This document shows positions 32,452-41,214 of a stretch of DNA of 64,000 nucleotides, in pieces. Every line of letters begins with the position of its first letter. Position 1 is the stretch's first letter. The notes under the pieces are model-generated. The model saw only the letters and a list, made by a program, of their open reading frames with translations. It was not told where the DNA came from and ran no database searches. This DNA comes from PALSA-555 sp963821325 (GTDB lineage Bacteria; Actinomycetota; Acidimicrobiia; IMCC26256; PALSA-555), in contig CAWGDC010000001.1 of NCBI GenBank assembly GCA_963821325.1, positions 186,001 to 250,000 on the forward strand, written 5' to 3'. Made by a program: the position numbers and the translations under genes.

Positions 32452-33702
32452 CTACGACATCTGGCCGAGGTAGAAGCGGGTGCCCTGGTCGTCGACGCAC
32501 GTCGCGGTCGTCCCGTACGGCATCACCTCGGGGTCGGTGGCCGTCCCGCCGGCGCGGCGGACCGCGTCGACCGCCGTGGCGATGTCGTCGACCCGGTACA
32601 TCGGGACGGTCGTGGCGACGTCGTGACCGCCGTGCAGCCCGATCATCGGCACGACGTCCTCGACCTGCCATCCGTCCTCGACACGCCCGGGCAGGAACCG
32701 CCAGCCGAGCACGGTGCCGTAGAAGTCGCGGGCGGCGGCGCCGTCGCGCACCTCCATCGTCACGTAGCTGAGGTCCCCGTGCTGTCGGCCGTTCGCTGGG
32801 CCCGGCGTCGATCCGACGCCACCGGGCGGCTCGTACACCGCGAACCGGGTGCCCTGGTCGTCGACGCACTCGCTGACCCGCCCGTAGGGCTCCGGTGTCG
32901 GCGTCTGCGCCGTCCCGCCCGCGGCACGGACCCGCTCCACCGCGTCGTCGACGTCCGCCACCGCGAAGCACACGAAGAGGGTGCTGCGCGGCTCGCCGCC
33001 CCACAGCCCGTGGTGCAGTGTCTGGCCCTGCACCTGTCGGCCTTCGGGGCCGCTCCCCGGCGCGTAGGACCACCCGAGCGTGGCGCCGAAGAACGCGGCG
33101 GCCCGCGCCACGTCGGGCACCCACAGCGACACGTACCCGATGTCGCCGTCGCGCGGGCTCACGGGCGCCGGCGCGCCCATGATCATCCACCGGTGGCCGA
33201 ACGGGTCGCGGATCACGCCGTTGCGGCCGTACTCGAAGTCCGCCGCGGGCCGCTCCAACGTGGCGCCGCGGCCAACGGCCCGGTCGAGGACCGCGTCGAC
33301 GTCGTCGACCGAGAGGTGGAGGGTGACGGCGACGCCGGCGTCGGGCAGGGGCGCGGTGACCCCGATCTCGGGGTGCTCGTCGGACAGCATGACCACGGCG
33401 GTGCCGATCTCGATCTCGGCGTGGCCGATGCGACCGTCGGGCATGACGATCGGCTCACCCCGCCGGCGCGCGCCGAACGCGGCCGCGTACCAGTCGAGGG
33501 CCTCGCGGGCTCCCGCGACAGCGAGGTAGGGGGTGAGGACGGCCGACGTGATCGCCGCTGACTCGTCGATGAGCATGGACATGGGCACTCCTTCGGGCAG
33601 GTCCAGGGCGCGCTCGAGGCGGGCCCGGAGACGGGCGGTGAACGACGGGTCGGGGGCGACGGGCGCGACGGGGGCGCGCAGCTCGTCGAACGGGTCAGGC
33701 AT
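32452..33702 (-). CDS. Three-VOC-domain glyoxalase-like protein linked to an ECF sigma factor
   Basis: A 416-residue protein from ATG 33702. After an N-terminal segment (MPDPFDELRAPVAPVAPDPS and FTARLRARLERALDL) come three VOC domains: about 50-165 (glyoxalase/PhnB type, DPFGHRWMIMG), 180-290 (CVDDQGTRFAVYEPP) and 300-415 (CVDDQGTRFYLGQMS). The first start overlaps the sigma factor stop by 8 bp. The N-terminal DPF..L.....PDP.F...LR..L motif recurs in actinobacterial proteins encoded next to ECF sigma factors and may be a sigma-contact tail. The VOC domains may sense small molecules. Confidence 0.85.
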   Translation of the reverse strand: MPDPFDELRAPVAPVAPDPSFTARLRARLERALDLPEGVPMSMLIDESAAITSAVLTPYLAVAGAREALDWYAAAFGARRRGEPIVMPDGRIGHAEIEIGTAVVMLSDEHPEIGVTAPLPDAGVAVTLHLSVDDVDAVLDRAVGRGATLERPAADFEYGRNGVIRDPFGHRWMIMGAPAPVSPRDGDIGYVSLWVPDVARAAAFFGATLGWSYAPGSGPEGRQVQGQTLHHGLWGGEPRSTLFVCFAVADVDDAVERVRAAGGTAQTPTPEPYGRVSECVDDQGTRFAVYEPPGGVGSTPGPANGRQHGDLSYVTMEVRDGAAARDFYGTVLGWRFLPGRVEDGWQVEDVVPMIGLHGGHDVATTVPMYRVDDIATAVDAVRRAGGTATDPEVMPYGTTATCVDDQGTRFYLGQMS

Positions 33703-34213
33703 CGCCGGCCTCCTCACGGGTGTAGGCGCGTCGGAAGGCGGCGCGGGCGCGTACGAGCAGCGCCTCGGTCGCGTGCACGGTGCGCTGCAGGTGCGCCGCG
33801 ACGTCGGGGACGGACAGGTCGTCGAGGTAGCGCAGCGTCAGCGCGGCGCGGTGCTGCGGGGCGAGTCCGTCGAGGGTCTGGTGGGCCCGCACCGCGTCGA
33901 GGTGCGCGTCCCAGGGGTCGTCGGGCGGGAGCTCGTCGCCGACGGCGCGGAGGTTCCGCTCCTCCCGTGACTGGCGCCGCCAGTGGTCCACGAGCTTGTG
34001 GCGGGCGACGCCGATGAGCCACGCCGTGGTCAGGCTCGCCGGACGGTCGCGGCGCACCGCGTCGACGGCCGCCAGGAACGTCTCGGCGGTCAGGTCCTCC
34101 GCGACGATGCGCTGCCCGCACCGGGTGATGAGGTACCCGTAGACGTCGGCGACGGCCGCGTCGTAGAGCGCCAGGAGCCCCGCGGGGCTGGCCGGTGCGG
34201 CCTGCTCGCTCAC
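33695..34213 (-). CDS. ECF-type RNA polymerase sigma factor
   Basis: A 172-residue sigma factor from ATG 34213. Region 2 is AVADVYGYLITRCGQRIVAE, DLTAETFLAAVDAVRRD and LTTAWLIGVARHKLVDHWRR; region 4 is LAPQHRAALTLRYLDDLSVP, then DVAAHLQRTVHATEALLVRA. No C-terminal SnoaL domain and no neighbouring classical anti-sigma gene; the overlapping VOC protein is the only candidate regulator. Confidence 0.9.
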   Translation of the reverse strand: MSEQAAPASPAGLLALYDAAVADVYGYLITRCGQRIVAEDLTAETFLAAVDAVRRDRPASLTTAWLIGVARHKLVDHWRRQSREERNLRAVGDELPPDDPWDAHLDAVRAHQTLDGLAPQHRAALTLRYLDDLSVPDVAAHLQRTVHATEALLVRARAAFRRAYTREEAGDA

Positions 34214-34346
34214 ACCTGGATCATCGTCGCGGGGCGGCTCGCTCCGACGGGTGACACCACGATTTCTTGCCGCCGCCGTCTCCCAGGAGTCCGGTCAGCC
34301 GGGCCGTCCGGCCGGTGCCGGCCGTCGGCCGGGGCCCGAGCCTGCC

Positions 34347-35754
34347 TTACCGGTGCGCGCTGACCTTCCCGAGGAACGGGATGAGCCGGTCAAAGAAGGC
34401 GTTGTGGGGGTAGGCGCCGGCGGGGTCGTTGTGCGCGTAGATGCCCTGGAAGTTGGCGAGCGTGAGGTTGCTCGACGGGATCCGGGACTGCGCGGCCAGC
34501 AGCTGGGCGGCCGCGGGCACGCCGGCGCCGCCGAGCTGCGCGCCGAAGGCGTAGATCAGCAGGCTCGTCGGCAGGTTGTGTCCCATCGTGGCGTCGACGT
34601 CGAGCACGGCCTGGGCCGGGTTCGCGTTGCCGTTCGCCACTGCGGCGGTGTCGTCGGTGAGGCGCTGCGGGAAGTACCACTCGGTGCCGTCGGCGTTGTT
34701 CACACCGACACCGGAGAACATCGTCTCGTAGCGCGTGATGGGCGTGAGCGCGCCGGCGCCGTTCCAGCCGCGGACCGCCCCCGAGGTCGCGAGACCGGCG
34801 CCGAGGTGCGCTTGCGCGGCCTCGAGGCTCGGCGGCGACGTCCCGACGTTCAGCGCATACCCGTACTGGCCGACGTTGCTGACCGGCACGGGCGGGACGA
34901 TCGACGCGGGCAGCAGGCCGGAGGTCTGACCCAGCGAGGGGGCGTTCGGGTCGAACAGCGCCCCCGCCGACCCGGTGGCGTTGAACAAGCCGGCGTAGGG
35001 CGCGCTGATCCCGCCGAACGCGAGCCACGGCGACGCGTTCGGGGCGTCGAGGGTCTGCAGCTCGCTCGTCGCCTGGGCCGCGCTGATGGGCGTGGGGGTG
35101 CTGGCCCCATCGATGTAGACCAGCCCGGCGAGGTCATCCGCGCCGGCCCGACCGTTGAAGTCCCAGGTCGCGTACGCCGTGACCACCGAGCCGCCGAGCG
35201 AGTGGCCGCCGAGCACCACCTTGCCGCCGAGGCGCCCCGCGGCCGCGACGACGTCGTGGAGGTCCTCGACCGCGACGTTCATGCCCCAGTCCTTCGCGAA
35301 CGCGACGGTCGAGTTCGCGATGAGCTGGAAGTGCGGGGTGACGCTCGGGTCCTTCAGGTAGCCGAGGTAGTAGTTGTAGAGCTGCGTCGACGTCGCCTTG
35401 CCCGCCTTGAAGCGGTTCAGTTCCGACTGGTCCTCGAGCAGGTTCTCGCGGCGCTCGACCGACCAGACCTGCCAGCCGCTCGCCTTCGACACGATCCACT
35501 TCGCGAGCGGCACGAAGTACGCGCTGCCCGCCGACGTGCCCGGCTCGAGCACGAGCACGTTCCTCGCGCTGCTCGGCCCGACCTTGATCACCCCGACCTT
35601 GTCGTACTGGGCCGGGGTGCCCGGCGCGGCGTACCCCGTCATCCACGTGACGGCGAGCGTCCGCGGGCGTGCTGGAGGCCGGTGTCGGGACGAGAGCGGT
35701 CAGGCCCGCCAGCGCCATCGTGAGCGGCACCGCTCGCTTCAGCCCGAGCGTCAT
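34347..35754 (-). CDS. Secreted alpha/beta-hydrolase, one frameshift after the signal peptide
   Basis: An exported serine hydrolase of about 468 residues. From ATG 35754 (behind a GAGGGGGG site) a signal peptide reads MTLGLKRAVPLTMALAGLTA with cleavage near PASS. Near 35668 one base shifts the frame, after which TLAVTWMTGYAAPG leads into the catalytic domain. The nucleophile elbow is LGGHSLGGSVVTAYA (Gly-His-Ser-Leu-Gly), with NVLVLEPGTSAGSAYFVPLA earlier and GIYAHNDPAGAYPHNAFFD near the C-terminus, offering catalytic His and Asp. Possibly an esterase or lipase; substrate not known. Confidence 0.8.
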
Positions 35755-36147
35755 GACACGGTTCCCCCCCTCGGTCGATACGGCGTCCTGACCGGTGCAA
35801 CCTGGCTTCAGGCGCCGAGCGCACCCTACGCGTCGGTGTCGAACAACGTGCGCCAAACAGCGATCGGCGTTTGTCAAGGTCAACCAGGCGGAAGGGCCCA
35901 CCGCGACGGCCGCTCCCGGCTCGGCGCCGAGGTGGCGGGATCGCTACCTGCTGCAGCATCGAGCTCGTCTGCGTGGCCGCGCTGACGACTTCCGGTTCGG
36001 GTTACGCGGCGCTCGAGCCCGTCGGCGATCGAGCGCAGCGTCTCGGCCACGGCCCGGCGGTACGCGTCGCGGGGATTCTCGGACCGTGCCGGTCCGGGCG
36101 GGCGAGCTGCCGCGGGTCCGAGGTCTGCCGCCCGCGGCCGGGCGGCG
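35755..36147. other. 393-bp interval with no clear gene
   Basis: No convincing coding sequence. On the minus strand after the ABC-F stop, a fragment reads ENPRDAYRRAVAETLRSIAD and is compositionally protein-like, but it has no start and no recognisable family. A few AT-richer bits near 35860-35885 may be promoter sequence for the secreted hydrolase. Confidence 0.4.
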
Positions 36148-37752
36148 CTACGCGAGGCTGACCAGGTCGAGGAGGTCCTCGGACCAGTAGTCGAGCTCGC
36201 CGTCGGGCATGAGCAGCACGCGGTCCGGCTGGAGTCGGGCCACGAAGGCCGCGTCGTGGCTCACGAGGACGATCGCGCCGGGCCATTGGCTGAGCGCATC
36301 CCCGATGGCGTCGCGGGACGGCGGATCGAGGTTGTTCGTCGGCTCGTCGAGTAACAGCGTGTTGTGGCGACCGGCGACCAGCTGGGCGAGCGCCAGCTTC
36401 GTCTTCTCGCCGCCGGAGAGCGTGCCCGCGTCCTGGAACGCGATCTCGCCACGGAGCGCGAACGTCCCCAGCAGGCTGCGCAGCTGCTGGGTGGGCCGCG
36501 CGGGTCCGTCCTGGAGGTGCTCGAGGACGGTGCTCCCCGGGACGATCCCTTCGTGCTCCTGTGCGTAGTAGCCAACCGACGCGCCGTGCCCGAGTGCCAC
36601 GGTGCCGACGTCGGGATCGGTGTGACCAGCGAGGATCCGCATGAGGCTGGTCTTCCCCGCGCCGTTGAGGCCCATGACGAGGAGCCGCTCGCCGCGCGCA
36701 ACGTCGAACGTCACGTCGGTGAACACGGGCGGACCGTCGTAGCCCTTCGCGAGTCCGTCGACCTGCAGGACGACCGAACCCGGGCGTGGGGGTTCGGGGA
36801 ACCGCACGGTGACCCGGGTCTGGCGACGGGAACCGGACGCGGCGTCGCGCTCCAGGCGCGCCACCCGGGTGTCGAGGGCCTTGGCGGTCCTCGCCCGCTT
36901 GACGGTCTGGCCGCGCATCCGGTCGGCGAGCGTCCGCAGCCGCGTGATCTCGGACTGCTCGCGTGCCACGGTGCGCCGGAGTCGCTCCTCGTCGGCGGCG
37001 CGGGCCACTAGGTACTGCGAGTAGGTGCCGCGATATTCCGTGAGCTCCCCGTCGTCGAGGTGCAGCACGCGGGTGATCGCTTCGTCGAGGAGGTCGAGGT
37101 CGTGGCTCACGACGAGCAGCGCGCCGCGGTAGGAGCGCAGGAAGCTGGTGAGCCACTGCTTGGCATCGGTGTCGAGGTGATTCGTCGGCTCGTCGAGCAA
37201 CAGCAGCTCGCTGCCGGCGAAGAGGATCCGGCCCAGCTCGACACGGCGTCGCTCGCCGCCCGAGAGGGCGGCCAACGGCACGTCGAGGCGGTCGTTGCGG
37301 AGCCCCAGGCCATGGGCCAGCCGGCGGGCCTCGGCCTCAGCGCCGTATCCGCCCGCGAAGCGGTAGACGTCTTCGGCGTGACCGAACTGCGCCACGTGCC
37401 GATCGGATGGATCGTCCTCGACGCGGGCCCGATGCACCTCGAGCTGCTGCGCCGCGACATCGAGGCCCCGGCCCGAGAGGACGTGCGAGAGGCCGCTCGC
37501 CGCCGGACCGGTGATGTCGGCACGCGGGTCCTGCGGGAGATAGCCGACGGCGTCCGAGCGAAGGACGACGCCGGCCGCCGCGGGCGTGTGACCGGCGACG
37601 ACGGACAGCAGGCTCGTCTTGCCCGCCCCGTTCCGGCCGACGAGACCGACCTTGTCGCCCGCGCGCAGGGAGAAGGTGGCGCCGCTCAGGGTCAGTCGGC
37701 CGCCGACTTCCACCGCGAGGTCTCGGGCTTGGAGCACAACCCATGCTCGCAC
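36148..37752 (-). CDS. ABC-F family ATP-binding protein
   Basis: A 534-residue cytosolic twin-ATPase of the ABC-F group, which acts on ribosomes (translation factors such as EttA or antibiotic-target protection proteins). ABC1 has LVGRNGAGKTSLLSVVAGHT, LSGGERRRVELGRIL and LLLLDEPTNHLD; ABC2 has VMGLNGAGKTSLMRILAGHT, LSGGEKTKLALAQLV and LLLDEPTNNLD. The inter-domain linker is a charged coiled coil (AADEERLRRTVAREQSEITR, TLADRMRGQTVKRARTAK). No membrane domain. ATG 37752 or GTG 37737 (VVLQARDLAV, the more typical start). Confidence 0.92.
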   Translation of the reverse strand: MRAWVVLQARDLAVEVGGRLTLSGATFSLRAGDKVGLVGRNGAGKTSLLSVVAGHTPAAAGVVLRSDAVGYLPQDPRADITGPAASGLSHVLSGRGLDVAAQQLEVHRARVEDDPSDRHVAQFGHAEDVYRFAGGYGAEAEARRLAHGLGLRNDRLDVPLAALSGGERRRVELGRILFAGSELLLLDEPTNHLDTDAKQWLTSFLRSYRGALLVVSHDLDLLDEAITRVLHLDDGELTEYRGTYSQYLVARAADEERLRRTVAREQSEITRLRTLADRMRGQTVKRARTAKALDTRVARLERDAASGSRRQTRVTVRFPEPPRPGSVVLQVDGLAKGYDGPPVFTDVTFDVARGERLLVMGLNGAGKTSLMRILAGHTDPDVGTVALGHGASVGYYAQEHEGIVPGSTVLEHLQDGPARPTQQLRSLLGTFALRGEIAFQDAGTLSGGEKTKLALAQLVAGRHNTLLLDEPTNNLDPPSRDAIGDALSQWPGAIVLVSHDAAFVARLQPDRVLLMPDGELDYWSEDLLDLVSLA

Positions 37753-37826
37753 CGCGACGGGGCCGCACTATGCCGATTTGGGTGCCTCGGCGTCCCACGC
37801 GGGCTGTTGCACGCGGAGGTCGCCTG

Positions 37827-37907
37827 GGAGGCGGCGGTGGGAATTGAACCCACGTCCAGGGTCTTGCAGACCCTTGCCGAGTGTCCAGGTGAGGTGATCG
37901 AGCCGCC
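37827..37907 (-). repeat. Truncated tRNA-Cys copy (distal att-like repeat of the island)
   Basis: Positions 37827-37878 match 41794-41845 of the intact tRNA-Cys with a single difference over 52 bp, covering anticodon arm, T arm and 3' acceptor strand. The D arm is replaced by unrelated sequence, though GGCGGC at the far end (complement of 37902-37907) could still pair with the acceptor 3' strand. The one difference closes the anticodon loop by an extra C-G pair, so a working tRNA is unlikely. It is what an attachment-site duplicate at the far end of a tRNA-integrated element should look like. Confidence 0.75.
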
Positions 37908-38174
37908 TTGAGGCTGCTCACGTTCGGTCTTCGTGTGGTCTGGTTGTATCCCCTTTCGTTGCGTATCGCCAGGTTTGATGGGCAGATGATCGGCGACGCG
38001 ATGCCAACGAGGAGGGCGGCGGCGGAACCGGCGTTCCGGGCCTCATGGCGTCTTGGATCGTGGGGGCGGTGCAGGGCCGTGGCGTTGGACCGACGGGGTG
38101 CACGTAGCGTCTCTCGGGGCGTGCGCTCCGGCGCGCACCGATCCGTTATGCCGTTCCAAGCCCAGAGGACGCTC

Positions 38175-38831
38175 ATGGATATCTACGAGGCGCTGTACAC
38201 GACCCGGGCGATGCGGAGGGTCAAGCCAGATCCGATCCCGCTCGAGGTTCAGGCGAAGATCTTGGATGCCGCGATCCGTGCGCCGAGTGGGGGCAACGCG
38301 GAGGGGTGGAGGTTCCTGCTCGTCGACGACCTCGAGGTGAAGGCCCGTCTCGGCCCGCTGTATCGGTATTCGATCGAGCAGCTCTGGGAGACGATCTACG
38401 CCGACCGGCTCGCGGGAGCTCGAGCCAACCCAGATGACCCCGACTCGATCGAGCTGCTGAAGATCCAGCGGTCGGCGCAATGGCTTGCCGACCACTTCGA
38501 GAGCGTGCCGCTCTTCCTGCTCGGGTTCATTCAGATCGATTCCACGGGCGGGTCGATCTATCCGGCCGTGTGGAGCGCGCAGCTCGCAGCCCGAGCGGAG
38601 GGGGTTGGCTCGGCGCTGACCAGCATCCTGGGTGTCTTTCGCTCGACGGAGACGTTCGAGGTGCTGGGTGTGCCGAGCGACGAAGGCTGGATCTTCGCCT
38701 GCTTGGTGTCGTTCGGGTACCCGACCGGTCGTTGGGGGGTCGCGCCGAGGACCCCAGCGCACGACGTCACCTTCCGAAACGCGTGGGGTCGACCGTCCGG
38801 CTTGACGGTCCCCGAGCCGCTGTGGCCATGA
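38175..38831 (+). CDS. Nitroreductase-family FMN oxidoreductase
   Basis: A 218-residue FMN-dependent reductase from ATG 38175 with AGAGGA ahead. MDIYEALYTTRAMRRVKPDP is the usual FMN-binding N-terminus (Arg-x-Met-Arg-Arg), APSGGNAEGWRFLLVDD the phosphate/flavin loop and FACLVSFGYPTGRWG the C-terminal FMN contact. Some family members reduce nitroaromatics, quinones or flavins. It is cargo of the tRNA-Cys island, next to the IS element. An open frame continues upstream to 37908 but has no similarity. Confidence 0.88.
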   Translation: MDIYEALYTTRAMRRVKPDPIPLEVQAKILDAAIRAPSGGNAEGWRFLLVDDLEVKARLGPLYRYSIEQLWETIYADRLAGARANPDDPDSIELLKIQRSAQWLADHFESVPLFLLGFIQIDSTGGSIYPAVWSAQLAARAEGVGSALTSILGVFRSTETFEVLGVPSDEGWIFACLVSFGYPTGRWGVAPRTPAHDVTFRNAWGRPSGLTVPEPLWP

Positions 38832-38908
38832 CGCGGTCCGCGCTGCGAGGAGCCACATGAGCGGCCACCACCATGCCGGCTGGACCGCGATCTTTGATGC
38901 GCAAATGA

Positions 38909-38922
38909 GAGCCTGTTGCGCA
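38909..38922 (+). repeat. IS terminal inverted repeat, left
   Basis: GAGCCTGTTGCGCA, exact complement of the right end, preceded directly by the ATGA target duplication at 38905-38908. Confidence 0.85.
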
Positions 38923-39025
38923 GACCGCCGGAGGAGGCGCTCTTCCGGCAGGTCGGTTGTGGTGTCGACCCTGGTGACGGGCCAGCTGCGTTCTGGCGGC
39001 GCTGGGATGAGTGAGGACTTGTCGG

Positions 39026-40369
39026 CTATGCGATGGCGGTCTGGTAGCGCCAGAGTTTGAGGAGGTTGCTGGTGGCGCAGAGCAGCTTCCATTCGCTGGC
39101 GCAGGCGTTGAAGCCGCGTCGCATGAATTGGCGTGCGCCGCGGGCGTCTTTGATCTGGCCGATGAGCGGCTCGATGGTGGTGCGACGCATGCGCATCAGC
39201 TGTTGGCCTCGTGGGGTGGCGAGGCGTTGGTTCATCGCGGCGATGAGCGGTTGGATCGTGGAGTTCGACGGGTAGCCGTCTTTGCGGGGTTTGCCCCGGG
39301 TGGCGTGATGCGCCACGTGGATGAACAGCTCCGGGGCATCGGTGATGGAGCCGTCGACGTGCTTGGCTCGCCAATAGCCGGCGTCGGCGACCAGGGCCCG
39401 GGGTCCGCGGCGGATCCCGGCGGCTCGCAAGGTCGCCCGGGTGGCGGCGAGCATCGGTTCGAGTTGCTCGACGTCGTTGACGCGTTGGGTCAGCTCGGCG
39501 GCCACGATGATCTGCTCGGGCGTCGCCGCCACCTGGGCGTTGTATCCCTGCAGCGGGCCGTGACGATCAATGAGGATCCGGCTCTCCGGATCGGTCATGT
39601 TGGCTTTGGCCTTCGGTCGAGGTGTCTCCCAGCGGCGCCGCTTGACTTCTCGCACCGCCAGCCCCCGCGCGACGCGGGACTCCGTGAGCGCCTCGGCCCG
39701 CTGGGCATAGGTCTGCTCGCGCTGGGCGGCGTCGTCGGCCAGACGCTGACGGGCGACCTGCAGGCGGGCCAGACGCTCACCCCGAGCGCGCAGCGCCGGC
39801 GGCAAGCTGATGATCGTCGCCACCGGGTCCTCCTCGGCCCGGTCGGCAGCTTCGGCGTCGGCGAGCATGCGAGCGACCTCGGCGTCGAGCTCCTCGAGGG
39901 TCCGGTTCGAATCAAACGCCGCATCCGCGCCGATGCGGGTCCCATCCAGAGCCACCGCACCCAAGTGCACCAGCCCCGCCTCGGCGCACAAGCGCAGCGA
40001 CTCGACCAGCACCTGCGCGAGGGCGTCCTCGTGGCGGCGACGGAACCGAGCGATCGTCACATGATCAGGAGCCAGATTCGCGGACAGCACCCGAAACGCG
40101 ACGTCCTCCACGCAACGCCGTTCCAACGCCCGCGACGACCGCACCCCCAAGCAATACCCATAGAGAAGAAGCCCGACCATCATCGCTGGGTCATAGGCCG
40201 ATCGGCCATGACCATCAGCCCGATAGCTCGCTCGGAACCCCGACAGGTCCAACTGGGCCACCACATCGATCACGAACCAAACCAGATGCTCCTCGGGCAG
40301 CCACTCCCGCAGATCCGGCGGCAACAAGAACGACTGGTCCCGATCCGACGAGACGAAGTTATACGCCAT
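39026..40369 (-). CDS. IS1182-family transposase
   Basis: A 447-residue DDE transposase (MAYNFVSSDRDQSFLLPPDL). The N-terminal DUF772-type region is clear: LREWLPEEHLVWFVIDVVAQ, then GYCLGVRSSRALERRC and LAPDHVTIARFRRRHEDAL. Catalytic segments include GAVALDGTRIGADAAFDSNR (first Asp), GPRALVADAGYWRAKHV (second Asp) and RRTTIEPLIGQIKDARGARQ (Glu in the YREK-like region). Full length with no frameshift, unlike many chromosomal genes nearby, so the element may still be active. Confidence 0.93.
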   Translation of the reverse strand: MAYNFVSSDRDQSFLLPPDLREWLPEEHLVWFVIDVVAQLDLSGFRASYRADGHGRSAYDPAMMVGLLLYGYCLGVRSSRALERRCVEDVAFRVLSANLAPDHVTIARFRRRHEDALAQVLVESLRLCAEAGLVHLGAVALDGTRIGADAAFDSNRTLEELDAEVARMLADAEAADRAEEDPVATIISLPPALRARGERLARLQVARQRLADDAAQREQTYAQRAEALTESRVARGLAVREVKRRRWETPRPKAKANMTDPESRILIDRHGPLQGYNAQVAATPEQIIVAAELTQRVNDVEQLEPMLAATRATLRAAGIRRGPRALVADAGYWRAKHVDGSITDAPELFIHVAHHATRGKPRKDGYPSNSTIQPLIAAMNQRLATPRGQQLMRMRRTTIEPLIGQIKDARGARQFMRRGFNACASEWKLLCATSNLLKLWRYQTAIA

Positions 40370-40417
40370 AGCCCGATCATGAACGAGACCAACAAAGCAG
40401 GGCGCGATAGTCGCCTT

Positions 40418-40431
40418 TGCGCAACAGGCTC
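40418..40431 (-). repeat. IS terminal inverted repeat, right
   Basis: TGCGCAACAGGCTC, exact complement of the left end, followed directly by the ATGA target duplication at 40432-40435. Confidence 0.85.
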
Positions 40432-40514
40432 ATGATGGGCAGCAGCGCGGCCGCCGACGCCAGGCGCGCCTGCGCGGCGGACCGGGAAGCGCTCCCTGAG
40501 CAGGGGATCTGGCT

Positions 40515-40587
40515 TGGAGGCGGCGGGGGAAATTGAACCCACCTCCAGGGTTTGCCGTCCCTCGGCCACTTGGCCAGGTCGCCTGCC
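40515..40587 (-). repeat. Decayed third tRNA-Cys copy inside the island
   Basis: On the minus strand this stretch ends in GCCGCCTCCA and has a T-arm GGTGGGTTCAATTTCCC and an anticodon-like GGGACGGCAAACCC containing GCA, all aligning to the intact tRNA-Cys with several substitutions. The anticodon loop is one base too long and the acceptor strands no longer pair (GGCAGGC against CGCCGCC). It divides the island into an IS/nitroreductase part and an XRE/AbiEii part, suggesting successive insertions at the same site. Confidence 0.55.
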
Positions 40588-40665
40588 CGAGGCCCACGGC
40601 CCAGCGCTCGAGGTGCTAACGCTGGATGCCGACGGCGTGATCGACATCGCGTTCGCGCTGATGGG

Positions 40666-41214
40666 TCAACGACCTGTCAAGACGGCAGCAATCCGTTCGT
40701 AGCGTGGATCCGCGTCGCCAGCGATTCGCCCGACCCACCGAAGCACCTCGGCGACATCGAGCGCGACATCGGCATCCATCATCGCGTCGATGTCAACCCA
40801 GTCCTTCGGACGATCGAACACAACCTTGCACACGATCAGATGCTCAGGCGCCAGGATGGGGATGGTCGTGTCGGCGAAGGGAACTGTGCGGCGCGCTACG
40901 GCCGCAGCCGCGTGGAAGGCGTCATACGCGAAGAACAGGTCGATCGGCGTGTAGTCCCACATGACCCGCGTCTGGCCATCGCGCGCGACGGCCGACACCG
41001 CCTCCTCGGTTTCTGCGTCGACACCGAGCGCGACGAGTGGCCTGGCCACATCGGCGTAATGGTCAGGGGACACGAACACGTTGACATCGATGTCGATCGT
41101 CGCCCGGGGTTCCGCGTAGTAGGCCAAGGCCAGGGCGCCGCCGAATGCATGCGGAATGCGTGACAGCGCGCCTTCGAGCGCGACGATTCGCTCCGGAAGG
41201 GTCAGAACGGTCAC
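40666..41214 (-). CDS. AbiEii/AbiGii-type nucleotidyltransferase-like protein (putative toxin)
   Basis: A 182-residue protein from GTG 41214. IPHAFGGALALAYYAEPRAT and then IDIDVNVFV match the G-G/S and D-x-D signature of minimal nucleotidyltransferases used as toxins in AbiEii-like type IV systems; APEHLIVCKVVFDRPKDWVD is the usual C-terminal HLxxxKxxxxRxKDxxD block. Its start overlaps the stop of the XRE gene (GTGA), so the two are coupled as antitoxin then effector. Toxicity is inferred from family and arrangement. Confidence 0.75.
   Translation of the reverse strand: MTVLTLPERIVALEGALSRIPHAFGGALALAYYAEPRATIDIDVNVFVSPDHYADVARPLVALGVDAETEEAVSAVARDGQTRVMWDYTPIDLFFAYDAFHAAAAVARRTVPFADTTIPILAPEHLIVCKVVFDRPKDWVDIDAMMDADVALDVAEVLRWVGRIAGDADPRYERIAAVLTGR

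Larger units (their letters stand above)
38909..40431. mobile_element. Complete IS1182-family insertion sequence, 1523 bp
   Basis: Ends are 14-bp perfect inverted repeats, GAGCCTGTTGCGCA at 38909-38922 and its complement at 40418-40431. Outside them ATGA is duplicated (38905-38908 and 40432-40435), a 4-bp target duplication, so this copy moved as a unit and both ends are intact. A single transposase gene fills the element in reverse direction. The clean ends and intact gene indicate recent insertion. Confidence 0.85.

Noticed and set aside
35871..36161. Small plus-strand frames between the secreted hydrolase and ABC-F genes
   Set aside because: Low-complexity Arg/Gly-rich translation, no ribosome site.
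37908..38174. N-terminal extension of the nitroreductase
   Set aside because: No similarity before ATG 38175, which has its own ribosome site; the extension begins inside the att repeat flank.
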